64,000 nt of DNA from Paracentrotus lividus (lineage: Eukaryota > Echinodermata > Echinoidea > Camarodonta > Echinidae). Both the position numbers and the translations under genes were made by a program. The notes below the pieces were generated by a model. The model was not told the DNA's origin, searched no databases, and saw nothing but the letters and a program-made list of their open reading frames with translations. Shown here in pieces: positions 1 through 10,996 of this stretch (the stretch's first letter is position 1; every line of letters starts with the position of its first letter). The stretch covers positions 16,889,907 through 16,953,906 of the forward strand of contig CALNVZ010003434.1 in NCBI GenBank assembly GCA_940671915.1, written 5' to 3'.

Positions 1-66
1 GAGGATAATTTGAAAGACCACCGCCTCCCTCATTTACTTTTGGCACCCCTATGTTGACCTAATTAC

Positions 67-284
67 CTGGTCATCGTAGTCCACTGTCCTCGCATTCTCA
101 GCCAGGTACGACCACGGTGCAATGATCTTCTGCGTGTAGCTATGCCAGTCGATGAAGACCTTGAACTCCTGTCCGGCGTCCTGCTTCTCACCGATGAACT
201 GGACTACGTTCGCGACTTCGATCTCGGAGAGGGGGCCCGATCCGCGGTATGTCTCGGAGCACGGTGAGGTACTGGCCCCTGGAC
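67..284 (-). CDS. Procarboxypeptidase exon: third zinc ligand (WHSY)
   Basis: 218 bp, acceptor GATGAAG|GTCCAG, donor GACCAG|GTAATT. It encodes [39 protein letters not shown]. The His of WHSY is the third zinc ligand. The coding sequence continues to the left of the window. Confidence 0.93.
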
Positions 285-833
285 CTTCATCCACATCATG
301 CCAACGTATAAATAAATTGCAATTAAATTATTAACCCAACAATTGTGAAGCATGCCTCACCGACCAAATTGAATGTGAATCTCAAAATACGGAATTGAAA
401 AACAAACAAACAACAAAACACACCCCAAAAACACCAACAGCAACACACCTTAATCCAAAAATTTGGAAGTTTTAAAACCATACAGAAAATTAAAAAATAA
501 TGATTTTGAAAAGGTAGAGAGAGGAGAAAGAACTGGAAAATGATTTTAAAGAAATGAATAAGAAGTCAAAGTTTAAATGTGCATCGTACCTCCCCATTGG
601 AAAGGCCAGTTCCTGTTGGGATCTGTTCCAACGCAGAAGGATCCAACATTATTGGAACGGGTCTTGCGCCACATACGGTCCTGGAAATTAATAAAAAAAT
701 TAAAAATAAAAAAATCCATAAATCATTGCCTCGGAAATAGTACGCCTATAAATTACTTTTCGCCTCATGAAAAGTTTAACTATTTAACTCATGAAAATTA
801 AACAAAATTAATTCCCCCTCATCCCCCCCAAAA

Positions 834-869
<36 letters not shown>

Positions 870-2069
870 CATAAATATTACCGAGGAAATAGTACGCCTA
901 TAAATTATCTTTCGCCTCATGAAATAGTTTAACTATCTTACTCATGAAATTTAAACTTTAAAAGTTCACTCTCATTACGGGATTACGGTAGAGCAAAGAT
1001 CCTAGTCCCTCTTTAAAAAAAAAAAGAAAATTAGTTACTTCAAGATAATTACCTCGCTCTAATAAGTTTTTGTTGTACCTTTTATCTTTATATAAGGAGA
1101 GTTGACTGTATCAAAACTTTTCCACCTACACCCCCCCCCTATAGTCCCAGCAGCCCTCCCCATTTTCAAATCATGGATCTTCAGATTTTATGCAAGGGAA
1201 AATTAGATACTAGATTTTAATCATGTTTGTGTTGGTAGTACGTTTACATCATTTTGATTATGTAATATATTCAATCATCATAAATCATGAAATGCACAAA
1301 GAAAGAACCCCAATCTCTTACGTCAACCCATGTATGCACGTATCCGTCGGCGTTCAGAGAAGGTACGATGTACCAGTCTATGTTGTTGAACATCTTTTGA
1401 GCGAGTTCGTCTCCGCTACGGTATTCGTTCAGGAGCTAGGTTATGAGATAGAACATAAAACACATGATAATCCGTTTTTAATTATTATTAAGTTTCAATT
1501 AACTGCCTCATTTTTTTTTTTTTTTTTTTTTTTTTTGCAATGTTGTAGAATAAAGTGTGCATTAAGTACAAAATTCATTTTCTATATTTTTATGTTTAAC
1601 ATCGGAGCAGCAACGAACCATTTGATTGGCCTACTTAATCAGGACTCTCCATTTCAGTTTGCCGACACACATAATAATTGTCAAAAATAATTAATTGTTG
1701 GTGATGCTTAAAGTGAATATTGTTTGCATAATTATACAACAAAAAACTTAGTAAAAATAAAAAATAAAATCAGTCTATTATACAAGTATATTTACTACTA
1801 TTTGATGATTTTAGTCACAAATCAAAATTATAAATCTATCATACTAGCACATTTACTACTGTTTGATTATCTTAGTCACAATTTCATCAGTTTAAATATT
1901 TTGTGTTATCTACATAATTGTTTTATATAAATAACCTAATAATACACTCTTAACGCTTGTCAATTGTATCCATTTATTTACAAATGATCATGCTATATTT
2001 ATATACTCTCTCTGTCTTTTTTACTTTTTATAATCCTTTCTCTCTCCCTCCCACCCCTCTCTCTCCCTC

Positions 2070-2121
<52 letters not shown>

Positions 2122-3094
2122 TTCATTACCAAATAAGTGAAATCCCATGACGGTAGATGGTGAGACCCATTCTCTAGCATGGATACCGCCCTGAAACCAT
2201 ATAGCAGGGCGAGTTTCAAGTTTGGTCTCCCACTATCCTCGGATCTGTTGTGAAATAAGTCAGGGAAGAGGATACAAATTACTTTTTTGAAAAAAAAAAT
2301 CTATTTTCTTTCAAAAATTGCTCAGAAGATTGGCGTCCCATATTTTGCTAAAATCAATGTTTTTCCTTAATGCTTGCTGTGTGAGTCCAACTTTAAATCG
2401 CCCCTTAATCATCCTCTTGAGTATCAATATTATAGTTTTTTTTTAAGATATATATAAGCTTCATCATCAAATACATACATCATCATCATCACAGATGCGT
2501 CATCATTATCACGATCATACCTCACCATATATGCACCATAATCATCATCATCATTATCATCGTCATACACACACCAAACCATCACCACACCATCACCTAT
2601 TATTTATCTTATGTCCATGAAGCATTTTTCAGTCATCACATGGGATATTAAAAACTTAATTTTAAACCCTAATTCCGTTGATCTGTCTTCCTTCATATTG
2701 AATTTCCAAGCAACGAATTTGAACATTAGGCCTGTGTATATCATTATATATGAGCTACCACTGCTGGATCTGTGTAGATACATATGATAAACAAAACAAA
2801 ATAATAAAAAAAAAAAACAACATGAACAGAAAAATTATTATATACTTTTCAGCTAGAAAGAGAATACACGTACAACAGCCAATGGGGCAAACTCTTTTTT
2901 ATTTTATTTTGAAAGAAATGGGTGAAGAGAATAATAGTTGACATAGCTCAAATCAAAATTCCCAGAGCTATCCTCCCTTTTTGGATTAATATTTTGGTTG
3001 AGGATCGAAAATTATTATCAAACTATTATTTTCTCTTCCCCATTTCTTCATAAAATTATATAAAATAATTTATATATATAATATTAATATATAT

Positions 3095-3131
<37 letters not shown>

Positions 3132-6100
3132 TCCTTGTATATGTTGAATTTGTTAATTCAAAACCTAGTTTAGCTGCACTCTTGATATGGCTCAATAAAA
3201 CGTAATCAAATAAAAATATATACCAATATCCCTTTACAATGATAAAAATTAGGACGTACTTTAGCTCGAATTAATCGTGATAAAAGGAAATTTATAGTAG
3301 GGCCTAAATCGTTTTAAAAATAACAATGTTTTAAAATTGCCTCTTCAAGTTCCACATTTCATAATAAAAAGAAAACAAAACGAAAACAAAATCCACATTT
3401 CACATTAATTCACCTCATCATAATCGTGATATACATTGTAATTGAAGATATGCAGGTTTGTTCCAATTTGTTGTCCTCTGTCCCGCCTCTCAAGAATCTC
3501 AGCCATCTGATTGGACACAAGTGTGTTGACGTCATCGATCATAACGTTAAAGTCCAGCTTCTCCTGATTCAGGAGCATGCGCAGAGTGCTCTGACGATCG
3601 GGTTGTACCATTATGTCGACGGGGTGGCCGGGGATTTTTGAGACAGCGGTCCAGAAATCCAACTGCAAACCGTAACACCAGAGGAAAAAAAGGGTGCAGT
3701 TTTTCACATATTTTTATGAGAGTATTAATGATTGTGATTAGGGCTAAAGTGCAATCAAGGATTTAGTTGTTGGATAAAAAAAACCTGGTCGATTTGAACT
3801 CGAACATTTCAAATCCGTTCCCGGATCTTTATTTTCACATATTATATTCATGTTGCAGACATCCTTGTCTAATTGGTCGGTTTAGATTTTACGGTTATCT
3901 GATTTCATTTTAGTTCATAATATTCAATGATTAATCAAGAATGCAACGCAATTTGGGTATATTACATAATTATATATATTTTTTTAATCAAGGTTTTGAA
4001 AGTATATTGATATCAATCAAACTTTCTCTCAATTGAATCATTTCGTTATGAAATGATTTATTAATTTATTTATTGATAGTGTTGCTTAATGCAGTATGTT
4101 TTGGATGATTTTGAACTTTAGCTATTTATACTTGCAGGCATAATATGAAATATCTTATTTTATCTCAAACTGAACAAATATTGTTCTGTATCCCAACTTG
4201 TTGCAGGTGCTACAATTCACAAGGCGTCAATGAATACAGATATAGAAAGATATTCAAAGTAAACAATTAACTTTCTTTTATTTGCATACTATATATCATA
4301 TTTTACTGAACTCCTGTCAATTTGGGTTTGGTCAAACAAAAGTGTATATTAATTTAGATACGTAAAATCTATAGGAGAATGATTAGCAAAAACAAAATGG
4401 TTATATATTTATCAGAATAAACATGTCCAACTAGTACACCCAGTTCAAGTAGGTTACGATAATGCGCAGCTTCAGTGTTTCGCTCTCTTGATCTACATCT
4501 AGAGGTTGGGGATTCGAATCCCTGTCTTGAGCGCTAAAGATAAGAAGGGTGAATACATATGTGTCAGAAATTTTATGAGACATTATGCGTAAGGAAATGG
4601 GTGAAAAAAAAAAGTTGCGATGTTATGCGTTGGATGTGACATTATGCGCTGTACTGGAGGGTCAATGCATGGCACTTTCTGCGACATTATGCGTTGCTGC
4701 TACGTTACCGGACGTAACAAACCGGATAATAATTAGTTAACACTATAAGCGCTTAGAAACACCAAGGTGAATAATAATTTTTATAGCATTTTTAAAAATA
4801 AAATGTAGGTTTTCTCGGTCAATTTTAAACTTTTTGCAATCGAATTCATTAATGTTCCTTCAATTTAAACGCTGGCTGTCCGAGTAGAGTATCGGTCATT
4901 TAAATTGAATATAATGAGCTCTCAATTTAGTTTATGTGCGATCAAAATTGTTTATATGCAATGAATTTCGTCAATGTGCATAAAATAGAACGAATATGAG
5001 CGACCATTGAAGAATACGACTGCTCACAAAATCAAATTGATAAGCGAAATTTGCAATTGGATCGAAGGGTGTTTTATTTTGGCTGTTCAAAAACGAATTT
5101 GAATGTAGATTATTCAATCGCGATCACATTTCGAACGAAAATGTTTGACGGAAATGACAAATTCAACGTAGATAGTTTCAGCTTGACCGGGCAAACCTAT
5201 ATTTTTATTATCATTATAAAAAAAAAAATAAAAAAAACAGGCTTTTCTATGATCATACTTCATTATGCCTTAAAAGGATACATATTTCATCTGTGTATTG
5301 TTTTAGAAAGGAAATAATATCATAATTTCTAATTACCTCATCGCCCATGTTATCTTCTATTTCACTCAGCCATTTCATTTGTTTCTCAATGGTTGGTGTA
5401 ATCCTCCATACTTGGTACCTGTATGTCAACAACAATACAGATCTCAGATCTTAATTGTCTTGAAGTTGAGAATTTCTTTCGTTGATTTCTATTTGTTTTG
5501 CTGTTGCTTATAATAAATGAAGTACCAGTCAATTTAATGTTTAATCTTATTCTTATGATGTTTTTTATCATCATTCAATTCAATTCAATTCAATTGGTTT
5601 TATTTAAAAAATCTCTACAAAAAAGCCTGGGGACTAAACAATGAAAGTTTACAAGAATAAAAACATTTAAAGCTGTTACAAATAAAGCAAATAACACAAG
5701 GGCACAAAAATTCTTACACAGCATATAAAAAAAAATTGTTGACTTAACATTTAACATCAATATCACTATCATCACCACTACCATCATCATTATCATCACC
5801 ACCACCGTCATCATTACCATAATCATCGTCATCATCATCACCATCATCATCATCAGCGTTATACCAAAATTATCATGATTATACCCACATCATCGTCATC
5901 AGCCATCCTCATTATTTTCATCTTCTTCTTTTTTCCCCCTTTTATTAAACAATCATTCTCCTCAAATGTTTTCAGTATTTTCTTCACATCCTTCAATTCT
6001 TGATGTATGTCGTCATCTAATTTTTTCAAGGCCCTTTAAACTTATTCGAGAGATACGAGAAATGATACCAAATAAATATAGGGAGGCTGCAATACTGGTT

Positions 6101-6175
6101 CTCTTACCCCTCATAACTCGCCGCGACGAGAGACACTAAGGAGGCAAGTAGAATGAATGCTGTCACAGATCTCAT
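67..6175 (-). CDS. M14 procarboxypeptidase (A/B type), spliced, C-terminus off window
   Basis: A secreted zinc metallocarboxypeptidase zymogen that would remove C-terminal residues from peptides after its propeptide is cleaved. Coding exons in transcript order: 6108-6175, 5337-5418, 3414-3662, one unresolved, 2668-2731, 2130-2232, 1322-1435, 590-680, 67-284. Visible family landmarks are a signal peptide, a propeptide starting YQVWRITP and containing LDFW, the zinc ligands His and Glu in GGIHAREW, the substrate-binding Arg in DRMWRKTR, the DPNRNW Asn-Arg pair and the third zinc ligand in IDWHSYTQ. The catalytic Glu and the specificity-pocket residue lie beyond base 1, so A versus B specificity cannot be decided. 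Splice phases agree throughout except for one extra base in the HAREW exon and a missing exon of length 3n+2 between 2732 and 3413. Family assignment is firm; whether the copy is functional is not. Confidence 0.9.
590..680 (-). CDS. Procarboxypeptidase exon: WRKTR substrate-binding segment
   Basis: 91 bp, acceptor ATTTCCAG|GACCG, donor GGGGAG|GTACGA. It encodes [20 protein letters not shown] then [10 protein letters not shown], carrying the conserved Arg of WRKTR and the Asn-Arg pair that bind the substrate carboxylate. Confidence 0.92.
1322..1435 (-). CDS. Procarboxypeptidase exon: catalytic core
   Basis: 114 bp, phase 0 at both ends, acceptor AACCTAG|CTCCTG, donor GTTGAC|GTAAGA. It encodes [16 protein letters not shown], then [18 protein letters not shown], the family's buried (D/N)WY(I/V)xPxxNxDGYxxTW strand. 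Confidence 0.9.
2057..2117. repeat. TC microsatellite
   Basis: Interrupted then pure (TC)n in the intron just downstream of the HAREW exon. Confidence 0.95.
2130..2232 (-). CDS. Procarboxypeptidase exon with HAREW zinc motif; one-base frame break
   Basis: Encodes [20 protein letters not shown], holding two of the three zinc ligands. Chosen acceptor GGATAG|TGGGAG and donor TATTTG|GTAATG give 103 bp, while flanking phases require 102. Removing one T from the TTT at about 2140-2142 makes it end MGFTYL and join LLNEYRSG with the family spacing. An alternative acceptor lies 12 bases upstream (ACAACAG|ATCC). A TC microsatellite lies immediately downstream, so sequencing error is possible. Confidence 0.75.
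2460..2600. repeat. ATC-rich degenerate microsatellite
   Basis: Imperfect CAT/ATC trinucleotide tract in an intron; a similar tract is at 5755-5905. Confidence 0.85.
2668..2731 (-). CDS. Procarboxypeptidase exon: start of mature domain
   Basis: Encodes [20 protein letters not shown], aligned with the family pattern YPNLV..IGxSYEGRxIxxLKI that precedes the first zinc ligands. Acceptor ACACAG|GCCTAA; donor AATTAGG|GTTTAA, which is weak. It enters in phase 2, so an exon of about 38 bases must precede it and was not found. Confidence 0.6.
3060..3130. repeat. AT microsatellite
   Basis: Long TA/AT dinucleotide tract within a carboxypeptidase intron. Confidence 0.9.
3414..3662 (-). CDS. Procarboxypeptidase exon 3: rest of propeptide
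   Basis: Acceptor GTTTGCAG|TTGGAT, donor GATGAG|GTGAAT, 249 bp, phase 0 at both ends. It starts LDFW and continues with [12 protein letters not shown], matching the LDFW..(Y/F)xxMIEDVQxL pattern of M14A propeptides. It ends YNVYHDYDE just before the expected activation cleavage region. Confidence 0.9.
4450..4786 (+). mobile_element. tRNA-derived SINE with an internal GACATTATGCG minisatellite
   Basis: A B-box-like GGGATTCGAATCCC follows a tRNA-like head (TTGATCTACATCTAGAGGTT). The 3' tail contains TTAGAAACACCAAGGTG and ends in AATAAT; the same tail occurs at 42612-42672. Between head and tail are about four copies of (G)CGACATTATGCGT. It lies in the carboxypeptidase intron between the propeptide exons. 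Confidence 0.55.
4803..5200. mobile_element. Foldback/MITE-like element
   Basis: The left end AGGTTTTCTCGGTCAATTTT and the reverse complement of the right end (AGGTTTGCCCGGTCAAGCTG) are similar. A related single end is at 31293-31330 (AGGTTTTCCCGGTCAAGTTT). No target duplication identified. Confidence 0.55.
5337..5418 (-). CDS. Procarboxypeptidase exon 2: propeptide
   Basis: Acceptor CATACAG|GTACC, donor GATGAG|GTAATT, 82 bp. It encodes YQVWRITP followed by an acidic helix ([13 protein letters not shown]), the first part of the M14A activation domain. Confidence 0.85.
5755..5905. repeat. CAT/ATC degenerate microsatellite
   Basis: Imperfect trinucleotide tract; its minus-strand poly-Met reading is low complexity, not a gene. 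Confidence 0.9.
6108..6175 (-). CDS. Procarboxypeptidase exon 1: signal peptide
   Basis: The ATG at 6175-6173 opens [20 protein letters not shown], a short basic start followed by a hydrophobic core, then YEG. The donor is GAGGG|GTAAGAG, phase 2. The joined sequence reads [11 protein letters not shown], as expected for the start of a propeptide. Confidence 0.85.
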
Positions 6176-6615
6176 ATTGATGATGCTTCAAGAACAGTAG
6201 ATGAGACACTTAATGACTTGAGATCGAGCCAGGTCAGAATGACAGAGGAGTCTGTATCCTCAGTGGCGTATGAGGGTCGGGTCTTGCAGGGGGTGGGGTA
6301 CTCCGCTCTTGCAATTCAATTTAATTTTATTGATTTTAAGATACATGGTTAGTTTTAACTTTGAGATTTTACAAATTAAGATCAACATTAAGTTTTAGTT
6401 GTTCATTGTTTCTTTTTTAGTATTATGATTCTGTTTTATATAAAATAGAATGCATAACACGAATTAGACCCTATCAAAAAAAAAAAAAAAAAACGAAAAC
6501 AAAAACAAAAACAAAAACAACCAACCAAACAAACAAGTGCTTTTAATACTACACCCATTATCTCTTTAATATCTGTTCGCCTTTCTCTCTGCGTGTTGTC
6601 TTTCTCTCTCCTCGT

Positions 6616-6647
<32 letters not shown>

Positions 6648-8192
6648 CCCCTTCTCACTCTTTCTCCTCTATCTATCCATCCATGAGAGGGGGTGCTGAC
6701 TCCAGACACCCCTCCCGTCACTCTCATGTGAATATTACAATGTGTTACACCATGCTAACAGATAACAATGTCAATCAATGTAGATATTTATGGAGATACG
6801 TCAAATATTAATTTCCAGTCACGTTGTCCAGTATGCCATTTCTGAATTCGTCATATTTTGCCACATTGTCCGCCGGGCTCTTATTTGGAAGGTGCTTTAT
6901 GTAGGTGCAAATCCATGGGGTCGAGGCAGGAAGCCTTGCNNNNNNNNNNNNNTTCTCAAAATAAGAATTAATAAAAAGAATATTTGATCGACTTCCACTT
7001 GGTCTGCTATATGTTTGATCTATACTATTAAGCTATCATTAAATTATTGGGGCTACTGGCAATTTGGTCAAATATGTATTTGATGCCGGTGAGCACGTCT
7101 ACTAGCCATTTGAATATACAATTCGTCTACTTCCAACTCTGTCTACTATACTCCTTAGAAACAAAAGCGATATAATATTTCAATGATATATGGCTGTCAT
7201 TAACACATTGATGCATCACTTTGCTATCATGCGATCAAGTCTTTTCGATACTAAAAAATATTAATTATCCAATTGTTGAATATAATACTGCTTTTGTTCC
7301 GTGACTGTAAAATAATCGTTCATTTATTTCTCGTTTTCCCAAAGCTAGTTAAGACACAAAACTAATAAATTATTGAAACTGAGCTTCCAGTCTTCCATCG
7401 AACCGCCCCTTTGTCAATTTATCATCAATATTCTCTACCCCGTTTAGACATAATTATGGTTTCACTTTGTAGACGTCACATAGAAAGTTCAGCTCTTTCA
7501 TTCGATGGTTTGGAGTGAATAACGGATGAGCTCGATCGAGATTTCCATTATTATCTATTGTTCTCATATTTTAGTAGAGATTTGCCAGAACTTCGTAAGA
7601 AATCAAGGTAAACAAATACGCTTATGATTATACAAAAATGTATTTATCCATTAAGTCACAAGTATAATTATGATGCACGAGGAAACATGTAAAAAAAGAA
7701 TATACTAAAAACACTATTGCAATGTCAAAACCGAAACGTAAATTATATGTTATCATTACAAGAACCTTTTTGAGATTAAATGAAATAATATAACACGTTT
7801 TTAACGAGAGAAATGTTTATGTAATCGCAAAATTACTTTTAGGTTCCCATTGTAAGTGAGTTTATTAGGAGCTACATCGGTTACTACATGGATCTTTCTG
7901 TAAACGATCATGATAGCTTTGTTTAAAATACTTAGGCTAAAGGCGATTAGAGGATTAAACAGAAAATGAAAGAAAGAAGATGAAATGCTTTGAAACGCTG
8001 AGACAACTTCTAGCTTTTACTTTTTATTCTGACGCCAGCCACAAACAATGAGGTGAAATAATAACAAAATTGTCGACATTAGAATATTTGAGGACAAATT
8101 TGGGAAGTTCACTTTTGAAAAGAATAATTTGTGGTTATTTGTAAGTATGCCGTTTTTTCTTTTGTTTCATTTTCAAACAGAAATTGGTCATC
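6176..8192. other. Intergenic region between carboxypeptidase and TLR
   Basis: The two genes diverge from here, so both promoters should lie in this 2-kb stretch. It holds an A-run with an AAAAC repeat (6478-6515), a TC microsatellite (6620-6650), a 13-base N gap (6940-6952) and GTCTA-type short repeats at 6990-7145. I see no convincing TATA box or coding exon. Confidence 0.6.
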
Positions 8193-10826
8193 ATGTATGT
8201 GATGTTAATACTCATGATCGTAGGTTGGACCCGAACCTCGGGCGGGGATGAAACACAGGTGGTTTCGGATACTCCTTATTCTAAATGTGAAGAGAACCAT
8301 CAACTTAGAAAAGTCGACTGCTCTCGCAGAGAGTTCAGTTCCGTTCCTCAAAATCTTCCAGAAGATATCAAAGGACTAAACTTGTGGTTTAACAACATAA
8401 CTTCCCTTCGGAGGTCTTCGTTTAAAAGATATCCACTAATCACCGAGTTAAATCTTTCTTACAATAACATTACAAGGATAGAAAATACCACTTTCTATCC
8501 TCTCAAGGATTTAAAATACCTAGACATGGGTCAGAATGTAAACCTTGCTTTTCCATCTACAGGTCTCTTTAAGTGGGCCACAAAGCTCTCTTACTTACTC
8601 GTGTCTAGTTCATATATGGGATCAATCCCGAATGACATTTTAAAATGGAGTCGGAACTTACATACCCTTGATCTTCGTTGGAACAGTCTCGAGTGCATCA
8701 ATCTAAAAGTGTGTGGTAAAGTAGAGCATGCAGATATGTCTGGTAATAACATTGCGAATCTCACAGTGGAATCCTTTAACTTTGGATGTCAAACTGATAT
8801 TCTAGATCTCAGACACAACCCCATCAATTCGGTTGATCCCAATGTGATTGCATCACTGGACGTTCGATCATTGAAGCTTGGAAATCATCCTTTGACAGAG
8901 AGTGTGTTGAAAGATATATTCACTGGAGTCTCAAGTTCTGTTATGCCAAAAATAAGGGTGTTGATACTAATAGAGAGTGTTGATTTCAGAGTAATTCCAA
9001 TAGATTTGTTTGATCCACTGCGCGATTATCCCCTAACAATGCTTGATCTTTCCAGGAATCAAATACAGGACCTGTATCCTTTTGTCTTCTCGAATCTGAC
9101 ACGACTCGGTCAACTTAATATTAATAACAACAAGTTAGTTACGATTGAACCAACTTTCTTTGAAGGTATGCGGGAGTTACGAATATTAAACTTAAACGAC
9201 AGTAAAGTTCAATCCATTAACACAAACGATCTTCAATGGACAATATACTTAACCGAGTTACACTTAAGTGGAAATTCGTTGACAACGATTAACAAATTTA
9301 CATTTCGCGGGTTGCAAAATTTAAAGCTTTTAAATGTGCAGTCAAATAAACTTCTTAAAAGAGTGCATTTGAACGATCTTAAAAGCATTAAAAACATTGA
9401 TTTGTCATATTGTTATATTGTTAAATTCGAATTGATCCTCCCGAGTTTTAGATCCTTATCCATTAATCACAACATCAATTCCAACATGTTCTTTTTAGCT
9501 CGAAGATATTTCATCAATATGTGGTTCCTTGAACATTTGAGCCTCAGACATTCGCAAGTTTGGTTCGAACGGTTGTATAATTCTTTTAAGAATTTCTCAG
9601 TTTTCGACGGATTGGTTAACCTGAAGACGTTAGATCTGAGCGAAAATCACAAAGCACTTGACAACCCTACACAAAATCTGCGCCCCGGGGTATTCAGGCA
9701 ACTATCCGCTTTAGAGAGTCTTAGTCTGGAAACATGCGATCTTGAAAACATGGACCCACTAACCTTTGCGCGATTAGAATCACTTAAGGTTCTGGTTTTG
9801 AGAAATAACGATTTGCATCAACTCCATGTCGATTTATTCAGGAAATTAGAGGAACTGACAAGCATCGATCTTTCTTACAACTCTTTGGTGGAAATTAACG
9901 GAGCGCTCTTTTCATATAATCCGAATTTAACAACTCTGTTGCTAGCGAAGAATAAATTAACACGCCTGGATCATAATACTTTTAGGCCAATCTACTCTTC
10001 TCTTTCGTCTATTGATCTCTCTTCGAATCCTATCGTTTGTGACTGTGATCTCTCTTGGCTTATTGATTGGCTACAAGGATCTCTTCATCTCGTTCAAAGC
10101 GAAGAATTCCAAACTAATTGTTCACCAGCATCTTTAGCGCCACTTCGCGATAAATATCTTCTTGACTTTGATCCAAAGGAATTTTGTGGGACTAATATCA
10201 CTCTTGTCTGTTTAGCTTCACTTGCGGTCTTCTGTGTAATTTTCATAATCGCGATCGGGTATCACAACCGATGGCAGTTGAGATACAAACTCTTTCTTGT
10301 GAGAATGGCCGTGATTGGATATAATGAGATACGAGATGCCCGTGATCACAATGATTACGAGTTCCATTTGAACATCATCTTCTACGACGATGACGAAGAA
10401 TGGATACGCGAACATCTCCGACCAGCTCTTCAAGAACGACTCCCGCAGTTTCAGAAAAACGTCTTTGGTGATGAAGACCTCGTGTGGGGTATGCATTACT
10501 TGGACTCTGTTGACTACGTGGTGAGCCATAGTTATAAGACTGCCATAGTCCTCAGCAGGGCTGCCGTTCGTGATCGCTGGTTCATGCTCAAGTTCCGCAC
10601 GGCCATGGACCATGTGAGTGATACCCAGACCGAGTTCGTACTCGTGGTCTTTCTTGAAGACATCCCAGACGAGGAGATACCCTTCTTAGCTAGGTTGTAT
10701 CTCAGTGATGGCAGACCTTATGTCTATTGGCCTGATGACGTGAGAGGACATGAGTATTTCTTTGATGAGTTGACAAAACAGTTGACCATAAATTTAAGGA
10801 CAAACGACTTGATTCCTAATGAGTAA
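8193..10826 (+). CDS. Toll-like receptor, single coding exon, 877 aa
   Basis: A type I membrane pattern-recognition receptor with an extracellular LRR ectodomain and a cytoplasmic TIR domain for adaptor recruitment. I start at ATG 8193, which opens a hydrophobic signal peptide (MYVMLILMIVGW). Order: LRRNT-like cysteines C32 and C43; about 20 LRRs of LxxLxLxxNxLxxL type (residues 50-610); LRRCT from N612 (VCDCDLSW, later NCS and FCG); membrane segment about 669-689; TIR about 722-868. The single LRRCT makes it the vertebrate-like single-cysteine-cluster class that is greatly expanded and usually intronless in sea urchins. Oddities: TIR box 1 reads YEFHLNIIFYDDDEEW; the BB-loop region reads DEDLVWGMHY with Trp765 where a Pro is usual in TIR domains; box 3 is YFFDEL rather than FW. 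A splice-acceptor-like TTTTCAAACAG ends at 8180, suggesting a 5' untranslated exon. The frame is intact. Confidence 0.95.
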   Translation: MYVMLILMIVGWTRTSGGDETQVVSDTPYSKCEENHQLRKVDCSRREFSSVPQNLPEDIKGLNLWFNNITSLRRSSFKRYPLITELNLSYNNITRIENTTFYPLKDLKYLDMGQNVNLAFPSTGLFKWATKLSYLLVSSSYMGSIPNDILKWSRNLHTLDLRWNSLECINLKVCGKVEHADMSGNNIANLTVESFNFGCQTDILDLRHNPINSVDPNVIASLDVRSLKLGNHPLTESVLKDIFTGVSSSVMPKIRVLILIESVDFRVIPIDLFDPLRDYPLTMLDLSRNQIQDLYPFVFSNLTRLGQLNINNNKLVTIEPTFFEGMRELRILNLNDSKVQSINTNDLQWTIYLTELHLSGNSLTTINKFTFRGLQNLKLLNVQSNKLLKRVHLNDLKSIKNIDLSYCYIVKFELILPSFRSLSINHNINSNMFFLARRYFINMWFLEHLSLRHSQVWFERLYNSFKNFSVFDGLVNLKTLDLSENHKALDNPTQNLRPGVFRQLSALESLSLETCDLENMDPLTFARLESLKVLVLRNNDLHQLHVDLFRKLEELTSIDLSYNSLVEINGALFSYNPNLTTLLLAKNKLTRLDHNTFRPIYSSLSSIDLSSNPIVCDCDLSWLIDWLQGSLHLVQSEEFQTNCSPASLAPLRDKYLLDFDPKEFCGTNITLVCLASLAVFCVIFIIAIGYHNRWQLRYKLFLVRMAVIGYNEIRDARDHNDYEFHLNIIFYDDDEEWIREHLRPALQERLPQFQKNVFGDEDLVWGMHYLDSVDYVVSHSYKTAIVLSRAAVRDRWFMLKFRTAMDHVSDTQTEFVLVVFLEDIPDEEIPFLARLYLSDGRPYVYWPDDVRGHEYFFDELTKQLTINLRTNDLIPNE

Positions 10827-10989
10827 ATAACTCACCTTACTACCCCCGAAAAAAAAAATGCACTTGATATATTCTTTCATTTATCACAAAAGGTTTTATT
10901 ATAATAATCTCATTTCCCGCAAATCACCTCTCGTCTTCACGATCTATGCCGTTTTTTACATAGGGGGGGGGGGGCAATGCAGTTTCCTA

Positions 10990-10996
10990 AAATAAA
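10990..10996 (+). terminator. Candidate polyadenylation signal of the TLR
   Basis: AAATAAA about 165 bases after the TLR stop codon; the first canonical AATAAA downstream. Confidence 0.5.

Noticed and set aside
2744-2754. 11-bp micro-exon ATCCAGCAGTG for the missing carboxypeptidase exon
   Set aside because: Phase fits, but the resulting intron would be about 27 bp, too short for splicing.
8184-8192. TTG upstream of the TLR ATG as start codon
   Set aside because: Adds only three residues (LVI) and is not a normal animal start; ATG 8193 opens the signal peptide.
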